DNA of 11,623 nucleotides from Candidatus Omnitrophota bacterium (GTDB taxonomy: Bacteria > Omnitrophota > Gorgyraeia > Duberdicusellales > 4484-171): assembly GCA_028717025.1 (NCBI GenBank), contig JAQUOR010000032.1, positions 1 to 11,623 of the forward strand, given 5' to 3'. Of the stretch, positions 1 through 4,564 are shown in pieces. The position numbers were made by a program, and so were the translations under genes. A model generated the notes under the pieces. It was not told where the DNA came from, made no database searches, and saw only the letters and a list, made by a program, of their open reading frames with translations. Every line of letters starts with the position of its first letter. Position 1 is the first letter of the stretch.

Positions 1-672
1 CCCGACCAGCATTCCTTTTCTATCCCTGTCAAACGGCTGACAGCTTTGAGGTGCAGCAGAGAGAAGACGGTTGAATCCGCAAAAGGCAATCCTCGAAAAC
101 GCATCGGCGCCACCGGCAAACATCATGTCGGTATCTCCGCTTGTTATAAGGTCATATGCGTAGCCTATCGCGTAATTGCCCGCGGCGCAGGCAGTAGGAA
201 TAATATAGTTGGGTCCCCGCAGACCAAGCTCTGCGGCGATATGCCCGGGAATTACATTTGGGGGAATCCGGGGTATGAGAGAAGATTTTGCATCATCCAG
301 AGTATCGTTAATCCACGCTTCATTCAAGACTTCAAAAATCTTTGCCTCCCCCATGGTAGTACCAAGGCAAACCCCTGTGTGCTTTCGTATATCAGCCGGG
401 GAAAGATGCGCATCGCGTAACGCCAGTTTTGCGGCAGCAATCGCAAAAAGCGAGGAACGTCCTAAAATTTTTGCTTTACGTTGCGAAACAAAACGAGAAG
501 GGTCGAAATTTTTGACTTCACCGCCGCGGTGAGTAGGAAACGCTGCAGTATCGAAAGATTCTACCTCTGAAATACCGGACTTCCCGCTCAAAAGAGCCTG
601 CCAGAACTCATCACAACCTATACCAATCGAAGATATAGCACCGATGCCGGTTACAACGACTCGTCTATCCAT
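1..672 (-). CDS. Beta-ketoacyl-ACP synthase, FabF/KAS II type (partial, C-terminus beyond window edge)
   Basis: This enzyme condenses an acyl chain held on its active-site cysteine with malonyl-ACP, extending a fatty-acid or polyketide-like chain in the cytoplasm. The first 224 residues are visible and open to the window edge. The N-terminus MDRRVVVTGIGAIS is the standard synthase start. The nucleophile lies in PTACAAGN, with the cysteine at about residue 162 (Cys163 in E. coli FabF). AGGADAF and PFDRDRKGMLVG follow, as in active synthases. The two catalytic histidines would fall outside the window. It is the third gene of an operon, 38 nt after the ACP, with only a weak Shine-Dalgarno (AAGG about 14 nt upstream). 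Because the preceding synthase-like gene is catalytically dead, this copy is probably the active half of a KS/chain-length-factor pair (inference). Plain FabF in fatty-acid synthesis is the alternative. Confidence 0.9.
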   Translation of the reverse strand, partial: MDRRVVVTGIGAISSIGIGCDEFWQALLSGKSGISEVESFDTAAFPTHRGGEVKNFDPSRFVSQRKAKILGRSSLFAIAAAKLALRDAHLSPADIRKHTGVCLGTTMGEAKIFEVLNEAWINDTLDDAKSSLIPRIPPNVIPGHIAAELGLRGPNYIIPTACAAGNYAIGYAYDLITSGDTDMMFAGGADAFSRIAFCGFNRLLSAAPQSCQPFDRDRKGMLVG

Positions 673-710
673 AAATACCGTTAATACCTTTTTTAAAGAT
701 ATTTCTTCTT

Positions 711-962
711 TTACGCTGCGCTTTTTTTATCGAGATATTCTTTGGCAATAGCAATAGTCGCCCGCAGCGTATTCATTTCAGGCAACCGTTCGCCGGGAAT
801 GCTGATCTTATACTTCTTTTCTGTCGCGGCAAGAATTTCGAGTGCCATCATCGAATCAACGCCTAAATCCTCTACCAGCTTTGCATCAAGAGTGATTTCA
901 CCGGGTTCCTTCTCTAAAATATTCGCTATTAAATCCCGTATCTCTGTTTCCATGTCCTCCAT
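711..962 (-). CDS. Acyl carrier protein
   Basis: This 83-aa carrier protein holds the growing acyl chain on a 4'-phosphopantetheine arm and presents it to the flanking ketoacyl synthases. The attachment motif is GVDSM with the modified serine at residue 37. The usual acidic helix II surrounds it (LVEDLGVDSMMALEI), and the length matches a free-standing ACP. A strong Shine-Dalgarno (AGGAGG, 6 nt spacer) supports the start at 962; a second Met three codons later is possible. It lies 56 nt after the dead synthase gene and 38 nt before the active one, so the three are almost certainly co-transcribed. The DSM rather than DSL motif and the operon context suggest a dedicated ACP for this pathway, not the housekeeping AcpP (inference). 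Confidence 0.93.
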   Translation of the reverse strand: MEDMETEIRDLIANILEKEPGEITLDAKLVEDLGVDSMMALEILAATEKKYKISIPGERLPEMNTLRATIAIAKEYLDKKSAA

Positions 963-986
963 TACCCTCCTCCTGTTTTACCGTAA

Positions 987-1006
987 CCGTTAGCTTGCTA
1001 AAACGG
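987..1006 (-). other. Small stem-loop between the ketoacyl-synthase-like and ACP genes
   Basis: Inverted repeat with arms CCGT/ACGG and TAGC/GCTA, a small bulge and a 2-nt loop, in the 56-nt gap before the ACP ribosome-binding site. No U-run follows, so it is not a clear terminator. It could be an RNA-processing or stability element that raises ACP output relative to the synthases. The significance is modest. Confidence 0.3.
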
Positions 1007-1018
1007 CACTCCATATAA

Positions 1019-2260
1019 TTAATTAAGAAATCTGGAAATAACCATGCTCGCGTTATTTCCTCCCGGACCGAAAGTATTTATTAATGCGTGCGTAATCCGG
1101 CGTTTCACCGGCTTATCCGTCACCTGCCCCAATGCACACACGGGATCAGGCTCTTTATAGTGCAGCGTTGCAGGAGCCGTTTGCCGGTCAATCGCGCACA
1201 GGCTCACTGCGGTCTGCAAAGCTCCTGAAGCGCTGTAGCACTCCCCAATCATAGACTTTACGGAACTAATGCTCGCTGTATCCTTGGCATTTGAAAAAAC
1301 TTCGCGTATTGCGTTCGCTTCCAGAATATCGCCGTTAGGCGTTGCGTGCGCGCCCGCGCAAATATAATCAATCGAGGCTTCAGAAATATTTGATTTTGCA
1401 ATAGCCATACGCATTGCCCGCGCAAGCGCATTACCTTTTTTATTATACTCGCTGATCCGGTGTGGCTCAAAACCCGTTCCAGATCCTAAAATTTCCGCAT
1501 AAATTTTAGCGCCGCGGCTACGTGCAGTCTCTAAGTCTTCTAAAACCAAAATGGCAGCACCCTCGCCAAGGACAGCGCCGGATCTTTGCTTATCGAAAGG
1601 ACAAGAAACCTCAATGGGGCTCTTTCCAACTCCTGCCAAGAATCCCGCTTTGTAAAATCCTAAAAAAAGCTGGATGCACAATTCTTCAACACCACCGGCA
1701 AGAACAGTATGCGCTCTCCCGGAACGAATCTGATGCGCAGCGTAGTTAAGGGCTTCCAGACTTGCCGTAAAACCGGTGGAGATAGTGGCGCAAAAACCTT
1801 TAATATTAAAGCGTATGCACACTTGACTTGCCGGAGCATTGATGACGGTATTTGAAAAAAGCGCCGGGTTAACGTACTGGGGGCCCTCGGTCAACGCCTC
1901 TTTATCGAATTCACTTATGCTGCGAATACTGCCGAATGTTGCTCCCAGCACTACTCCTGTTGTTCTTGTGTTTTCCTCGGTAATTGCAAGCTTTGCGTCG
2001 ACAAGAGCCAGATGAGCTGCGCAATCGGCTAATTTCGTAGTGCGGTCAAAAAGACGCAACCCTTTTGGGCCAAGGATTGTCTCGGGTGCAAAATCGCTGA
2101 TCTGGCCTGCGGTTTTCGCATCCATCCCGGAAGTAGAAAAAAGCGAAACAGGTTTGATCCCGCAGACGCCGTCAAAAAGAGCACGGCTAAATGCTTCTTT
2201 GCCTATGGCATTAGAAGTCAAAATACCTATTCCCGTAATCACTACTCTTTTTGATCTCAT
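1019..2260 (-). CDS. Catalytically degenerate beta-ketoacyl synthase-like protein (chain-length-factor type)
   Basis: This 413-aa protein keeps the full thiolase-fold layout of a KAS II enzyme: MRSKRVVITGIGILTS at the N-terminus, LAGGVEEL near 187-194, PFDKQRSGAVLGEG at 221-234 and FGPGGNNASM near the end. The catalytic residues are gone. Aligned by eye to E. coli FabF, the nucleophilic cysteine is Phe164 (ISTGFTASLEAL), His303 is Gly303 (CAGAHATPNGD) and His340 is Glu340 (VKSMIGECYSASG); Lys335 is retained. It therefore cannot perform normal condensation. Known cysteine-less partners of this fold are chain-length factors (KS-beta), which pair with an active KS and shape the product tunnel. 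The active synthase and ACP follow in the same operon, which fits that role. The coding sequence is otherwise intact, arguing against decay. No Shine-Dalgarno is visible before the ATG. Confidence 0.85.
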   Translation of the reverse strand: MRSKRVVITGIGILTSNAIGKEAFSRALFDGVCGIKPVSLFSTSGMDAKTAGQISDFAPETILGPKGLRLFDRTTKLADCAAHLALVDAKLAITEENTRTTGVVLGATFGSIRSISEFDKEALTEGPQYVNPALFSNTVINAPASQVCIRFNIKGFCATISTGFTASLEALNYAAHQIRSGRAHTVLAGGVEELCIQLFLGFYKAGFLAGVGKSPIEVSCPFDKQRSGAVLGEGAAILVLEDLETARSRGAKIYAEILGSGTGFEPHRISEYNKKGNALARAMRMAIAKSNISEASIDYICAGAHATPNGDILEANAIREVFSNAKDTASISSVKSMIGECYSASGALQTAVSLCAIDRQTAPATLHYKEPDPVCALGQVTDKPVKRRITHALINTFGPGGNNASMVISRFLN

Positions 2261-2296
2261 TGCAATACGCGATTTACAGTTTAAACGTTAGAAAAT

Positions 2297-2325
2297 ATTA
2301 TATAGCCATTAAGATTAAATCTCAA
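2297..2325 (-). promoter_or_regulatory. Sigma70-like promoter of the ketoacyl-synthase/ACP operon
   Basis: On the minus strand a -35 box TTGAGA (2320-2325) is followed by a 17-bp spacer and a perfect -10 box TATAAT (2297-2302). Transcription would start near 2290, about 30 nt before the synthase-like gene at 2260. This separates the operon from the nuclease gene upstream, which ends at 2332. Confidence 0.7.
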
Positions 2326-2331
2326 GAAAAT

Positions 2332-3228
2332 TTAAAGGCAGATCTCCTGAAACTTACAATTTTTGCAACGCCAGGTCTCCTGCGTTTTAGGCATTTTCCC
2401 AATATCTGCCTTATTTGACGCTACCTCAATCAGGCACGCTTTCATCTCATCGATGCTTCCCCGTATATACTTTCTGACTTCTTCTATTTCCAATGCTTTT
2501 ACGCCAATGAGAGAAACGACTTCTTCTGCCAAATACACAGGGATTATCTTTAGGCTGTCGGCCTGAACGCTCCATTTTTCATACGCATAAAGGCCATAGC
2601 ACGACAATTGTAGCACATCCTTGTCACTGGGCTTTCCGGTCTTCCAATCATAGAGCGTATAGATACTGCTTTTCAGGGCAAAATCAGGAACCGCAAATAC
2701 CTTAACTCCTTCAAAGGAAAAACTGTCGAGCTCGTCGATTTTTAAAAAAGATTCGGACGAAAGAGTTTCAAGCGATTCAAGCAAACCGCAACCGTAGAAA
2801 TTAGCTATACTGCGCTGCGCTTTTGCTAATCTTATACTCAGCTCCTCACGGCTGGGCTCACGGTTATAATAATGTTCAAAAAGATTCAAATTATGTTTCG
2901 CATTATTCATCCACGCTTTACTTCGGGATTGCTCCCAGGTTTTAAGTAACGTCTGTTTAGTTTTATTAAGCGCTTCATCAGGCAAAATGGCTTTGCCTTC
3001 GATTCTATTTTCCAATACCCATTTAATGACCTGATGTATCACATCCCCTATCCAAGTATCCAGATTCTGCATATTGCGTAAAAGATACGCTTTACGGGAC
3101 AATTCGGGCGCAGAGGCCTCCCACCCTCCCCAGGAAGCATAATAATGATAGTAATAGGCCCTGGGACAGTCCCTAAAGAGCCTGTCCCGGGAAAATGACC
3201 AGGTTAATTCGCTTTTAAATACAGCCAT
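2332..3228 (-). CDS. PD-(D/E)XK nuclease-superfamily protein, RecB/Cas4-like with iron-sulfur cysteines
   Basis: This 298-aa protein has the RecB-type nuclease motifs: His in GDVIHQVI (His65), the metal-binding Asp of VPDFAL (Asp182), DWKTGKP (Asp194, Lys196), and QLSCYGLY (Gln207, Tyr211). One cysteine near the N-terminus (Cys21 in FRDCPRAYYY) and three near the end (Cys288, Cys291, Cys297) form the split four-cysteine pattern that binds a [4Fe-4S] cluster in AddB and Cas4 nucleases. It is therefore likely an iron-sulfur DNA exonuclease/endonuclease acting on DNA ends. It lacks the helicase part of AddB, and no cas genes or CRISPR array are in the window, so its partner is unknown. GAGG 4 nt before the ATG at 3228 supports the start. 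The neighbouring synthase operon has its own promoter, so no functional link is implied. Confidence 0.85.
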   Translation of the reverse strand: MAVFKSELTWSFSRDRLFRDCPRAYYYHYYASWGGWEASAPELSRKAYLLRNMQNLDTWIGDVIHQVIKWVLENRIEGKAILPDEALNKTKQTLLKTWEQSRSKAWMNNAKHNLNLFEHYYNREPSREELSIRLAKAQRSIANFYGCGLLESLETLSSESFLKIDELDSFSFEGVKVFAVPDFALKSSIYTLYDWKTGKPSDKDVLQLSCYGLYAYEKWSVQADSLKIIPVYLAEEVVSLIGVKALEIEEVRKYIRGSIDEMKACLIEVASNKADIGKMPKTQETWRCKNCKFQEICL

Positions 3229-3442
3229 ATTCCTCTATTGTAACCGAAAAATGTTGATAGAAAATAGAAAAATTTGGAAATTTAGTATTTTTTTGGTACT
3301 TTAGGAAAGGATTGATTACAGAGGCTGAGAAAAAATTGCAGTAATTTTGAGGCGATTGCAATACCGGAAGACAGGCCCGCCACGTCAATCCCGCTCATAA
3401 GGCGGATTGCCGAGGTCTCGCCATTTTTTGTGAAACAAAAAA
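3229..3442. other. Intergenic region between nuclease gene and tRNA-Ser
   Basis: About 214 bp without a supported gene. The half next to the nuclease is AT-rich and the other half (about 3361-3420) is GC-rich. The GC-rich half contains an imperfect hairpin at 3386-3409 (CAATCCCGC against GCGGATTG) and the left arm of a perfect inverted repeat that reaches the tRNA-Ser 3' end. I see no clear promoter for the nuclease gene; a TACAAT hexamer lies too close to its start codon to be convincing. Confidence 0.6.
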
Positions 3443-3447
3443 TGGCG
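3419..3447. repeat. Perfect 12-bp inverted repeat overlapping the 3' end of tRNA-Ser
   Basis: CGCCATTTTTTG (3419-3430) and CAAAAAATGGCG (3436-3447) are perfect inverted copies around a 5-nt loop. The right arm includes the encoded CCA end (3443-3445) and discriminator position of tRNA-Ser. On the minus strand the tRNA is followed by a six-T run and then this hairpin, so it may help end the tRNA transcript. Alternatively it is an inverted copy of the tRNA end left by a recombination event. Confidence 0.6.
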
Positions 3448-3534
3448 GAGAGGCAGGGATTTGAACCCTGGGACCGCTTTTAGGCAGTCTTACGCTCTCC
3501 AGGCGTACCGATTAAACCGCTCTCGCACCTCTCC
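3443..3534 (-). tRNA. tRNA-Ser(GGA)
   Basis: The 92-nt class II tRNA folds completely. The acceptor stem is GGAGAGG with CCTCTCC, discriminator G, and an encoded CCA. The anticodon stem TACGC/GCGTA encloses CTGGAGA with anticodon GGA (3498-3500), which reads UCC and UCU. The long variable arm GACTGC/GCGGTC is typical of serine tRNAs. The T-arm is CAGGG, TTCAAAT, CCCTG. It sits 59 nt downstream of tRNA-Arg on the same strand, so the two may be co-transcribed. Unlike the arginine gene it encodes its CCA tail. Confidence 0.96.
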
Positions 3535-3535
3535 A

Positions 3536-3553
3536 GCGCCAGAGTGCTGGCGC
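3536..3553 (-). other. Hairpin in the spacer between tRNA-Arg and tRNA-Ser
   Basis: A 7-bp perfect stem GCGCCAG/CTGGCGC with a 4-nt loop lies directly before the 5' end of tRNA-Ser. It has no U-run, so it is more likely a processing signal or a small palindromic insertion than a terminator. Confidence 0.4.
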
Positions 3554-3593
3554 ACCATTCTTCAAAAAGAACGTCAACTCTCAAATAGCTACA

Positions 3594-3667
3594 CGCCCCG
3601 AGCAAGAATCGAACTTGCAACCCTTTGGTCCGAAGCCAAATGCTCTATCCAGTTGAGCTACCGGGGC
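3594..3667 (-). tRNA. tRNA-Arg(TCG)
   Basis: The 74-nt tRNA folds into a full cloverleaf. The acceptor stem is GCCCCGG with TCGGGGC (one G-U pair) and discriminator G. The D-arm is GCTC/GAGC. The anticodon stem TTTGG/CCAAA encloses CTTCGGA with anticodon TCG, which reads CGA. The T-arm is GCAAG, TTCGATT, CTTGC. The CCA tail is not encoded (TGT follows). Its first 23 nt also encode the last seven residues and stop codon of the upstream GIY-YIG gene, so the two share DNA on the same strand. Confidence 0.96.
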
Positions 3668-3905
3668 ATAATATGTCATTCAGATATTTTCTGCCTTGAC
3701 CTGATTTTAAAAACTTTTCTCTTGCCCTGGCTTCATGTTCACTGTTAAAATTTTCACTATAAATAAGTTCAAAAGGTCTGTTCTGTCTTGTCCAACTATT
3801 AGTGCCGCTATTATGTTCTTCCAATCTAGCGGATACTTCCTTGGAAGTAAAACCTATATATTTTTTGCTATTCCTTAAGCTTTTTAATACGTAAATTCTA
3901 AACAT
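3645..3905 (-). CDS. Small GIY-YIG nuclease-domain protein, reading into tRNA-Arg
   Basis: This 86-aa protein is a minimal GIY-YIG domain of the UPF0213/YhbQ-like kind. It carries the first tyrosine strand as RIYVLKS (Tyr5), YIG at 16-18, the catalytic-site arginine and histidine in SARLEEHN (Arg27, His31), and the metal-binding glutamate in RAREKFLKSGQG (Glu63). All key positions are present, so it may be an active structure-specific nuclease; cellular targets of this subfamily are poorly known. The coding frame runs into tRNA-Arg, which supplies the tail CPGSSTG and the stop TAG. The start at 3905 abuts a broken tRNA-like half gene. GGAGG 12 nt upstream, contributed by a GC-rich palindrome, is the only plausible ribosome site. 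The position suggests insertion into, or hitch-hiking with, a tRNA locus (inference). Confidence 0.85.
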   Translation of the reverse strand: MFRIYVLKSLRNSKKYIGFTSKEVSARLEEHNSGTNSWTRQNRPFELIYSENFNSEHEARAREKFLKSGQGRKYLNDILCPGSSTG

Positions 3906-3918
3906 TCTCGTCAGAAGC

Positions 3919-3950
3919 CTCCGCCCAAGGCGGATCCGCCTCTGGCGGAA
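3919..3950. repeat. GC-rich compound palindrome built on GGCGGATCCGCC
   Basis: Three overlapping inverted repeats sit in about 30 bp: a CCGCC/GGCGG hairpin, the perfect 12-bp palindrome GGCGGATCCGCC, and a second CCGCC/GGCGG hairpin. It lies between the broken tRNA 5' half and the GIY-YIG start. It looks like a short REP-type or miniature palindromic element; I recall similar ones in candidate-phylum genomes but cannot verify this here. Confidence 0.6.
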
Positions 3951-3999
3951 GATGCTCCCTGCCTACCGGCAGGCAGGTATCCAGTTGAGCCACAGGCGC
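3951..3999 (-). pseudogene. Broken tRNA 5' half (arginine-like) interrupted by a 20-bp palindrome
   Basis: Read on the minus strand from 3999, a 22-nt stretch looks like the first third of a tRNA: acceptor strand GCGCCTG, then TG, D-stem GCTC and loop AACTGGATA. The stretch GCTCAACTGGATA is identical to the D-arm of the intact tRNA-Arg. Next comes the 20-bp near-palindrome at 3958-3977, after which the tRNA sequence resumes with GAGCATC (3951-3957). Removing the palindrome restores GCTCAACTGGATAGAGCAT, matching the intact gene over 19 nt. No T-arm or 3' acceptor strand follows; instead the second palindrome and the GIY-YIG gene begin. A CTTCTGA heptamer just after could be a leftover anticodon loop (TCT, arginine), but its stem does not pair. 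I treat it as a dead fragment. Confidence 0.7.
3958..3977. repeat. 20-bp near-palindrome inserted in the tRNA D-loop
   Basis: CCTGCCTACCGGCAGGCAGG (plus strand) is an inverted repeat around CCGG with a single mismatched pair. It splits GGATA from GAGC in the tRNA fragment exactly, without an obvious target-site duplication. That shows it is an inserted piece and not native tRNA sequence. Confidence 0.7.
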
Positions 4000-4002
4000 A
4001 AT

Positions 4003-4106
4003 AAATCATCCTCAAACTCCTCTGCAAGAGGGGCTAACGCCCCTCTTGTGTTCAGCAAGACTTGCTTTACGCGCCTTCCTTCGCTGTCACCCCTTGAGGA
4101 TGATTT
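4003..4106. repeat. Structured 104-bp element bounded by 13-bp perfect inverted repeats
   Basis: AAATCATCCTCAA (4003-4015) and its exact reverse complement (4094-4106) bound a segment holding a strong 10-bp hairpin (4025-4034 with 4039-4048, loop TAAC) and a 13-nt near-palindrome (4054-4066). A further TGAGGC/GCCTCA hairpin (4107-4121) touches the right end. Terminal inverted repeats with a folded interior could be a miniature transposable element or a structured RNA. No convincing target duplication directly abuts it. I see no protein-coding potential. Confidence 0.5.
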
Positions 4107-4146
4107 TGAGGCTTCGCCTCAGTCGCCCCCTCCAGAAGAGTCTCCT

Positions 4147-4152
4147 ATTATA
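4147..4152 (-). promoter_or_regulatory. Possible -10 box upstream of the structured element and tRNA fragment
   Basis: A perfect TATAAT on the minus strand, in an AT-rich patch of an otherwise GC-rich region, would start transcription near 4140, towards the structured element, the GIY-YIG gene and the tRNAs. The matching -35 position (TCAGTT at 17 bp spacing) is poor, so this is only tentative. Confidence 0.3.
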
Positions 4153-4234
4153 TAGAACTTTTTTATAAGAACTGACGGAAACAACAAAGCCAGAGGCGCA
4201 AAAATCAGCTCGTAAGCTAAGTAACTTGTAGCAG

Positions 4235-4534
4235 TCAAATGTCTAAAAGTTTTCGTGCTTCTCGCTTACCGATCAGTTTTTTGAAATCCTCAAAATCAAT
4301 AAAAGTAAGATGTGGAAGTTCTTCTCTCATTTTATGGACATAGCCCCCGTCTGCGTGGCGGCGAAACCCCATATACTTAAATGTCACACCACAACCGGGA
4401 CAGGTATGCGCTTTGCTGTCGATGCCTACCTTACGGCAGGCAAAGCAATCGGAAGACAACTCACCTACCACAATCAGGTGCTTCTCGATATCTTCCAAAT
4501 CCAATCCTTGCCAAACCCGTAAAAAACCCTTCAT
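4235..4534 (-). CDS. Small zinc-ribbon protein of unknown function
   Basis: This 99-aa protein has two cysteine pairs, Cys30-X2-Cys33 and Cys45-X2-Cys48 (CFACRK and HTCPGCGV), which form a classic zinc-ribbon site with an 11-residue spacer. A basic aromatic stretch (FKYMGFRRH, residues 52-60) and a helical C-terminal part follow. There is no signal peptide or membrane segment. I do not recognise the family beyond the zinc ribbon; nucleic-acid or protein binding is possible. It starts 14 nt after the LOG gene and has no clear Shine-Dalgarno, so it is probably translated by coupling as the last gene of the DUF4870-LOG unit. The stop at 4235 has no terminator after it, so transcription may run towards the tRNA region. 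Confidence 0.8.
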   Translation of the reverse strand: MKGFLRVWQGLDLEDIEKHLIVVGELSSDCFACRKVGIDSKAHTCPGCGVTFKYMGFRRHADGGYVHKMREELPHLTFIDFEDFKKLIGKREARKLLDI

Positions 4535-4539
4535 ATCCA

Positions 4540-4564
4540 GAATATTGTTTAGGAATATTGTTTA
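4540..4564. repeat. 13-bp tandem duplication across the LOG stop codon
   Basis: GAATATTGTTTA occurs at 4540-4551 and again at 4553-4564, with a period of 13 bp. One unit encodes the last codons of the LOG gene and the other forms the spacer to the zinc-ribbon gene. It looks like a local slippage duplication. Confidence 0.7.

Larger units (their letters stand above)
3991..4210 (-). repeat. Pair of imperfect direct repeats containing a tRNA-like 5' start
   Basis: On the minus strand, TGATTTTTGCGCCTCTGGCT (about 4207-4188) and TGATTTATTGCGCCTGTGGC(T) (about 4008-3988) match apart from one substitution and one indel. The second copy includes the beginning of the broken tRNA; the first ends after 12 tRNA-like bases. 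The roughly 200 bp between them holds the structured element and a possible -10 box. The stretch 3906-4234 has no protein gene. Confidence 0.5.

Noticed and set aside
46..532. Two plus-strand open frames opposite the left-edge synthase
   Set aside because: They overlap the ketoacyl synthase coding region, which carries the active-site motif, and show no family resemblance.
2332..3228. Cas4 of a CRISPR system
   Set aside because: No repeat-spacer array or other cas gene is in the window, and the protein is longer than typical Cas4.
3461..3748. Plus-strand frame of 95 codons across both tRNA genes
   Set aside because: It is the antisense translation of two complete cloverleaf tRNAs and the GIY-YIG end.
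3951..3999. Functional intron-containing tRNA
   Set aside because: No T-arm or 3' acceptor strand complementary to GCGCCT follows in a usable position; an AGGCGC at about 4070 lies upstream on the wrong side and lacks a T-arm.
3952..4155. Plus-strand frame of 67 codons over the palindrome and structured element
   Set aside because: It translates inserted palindromes and inverted repeats; no ribosome site or domain is visible.
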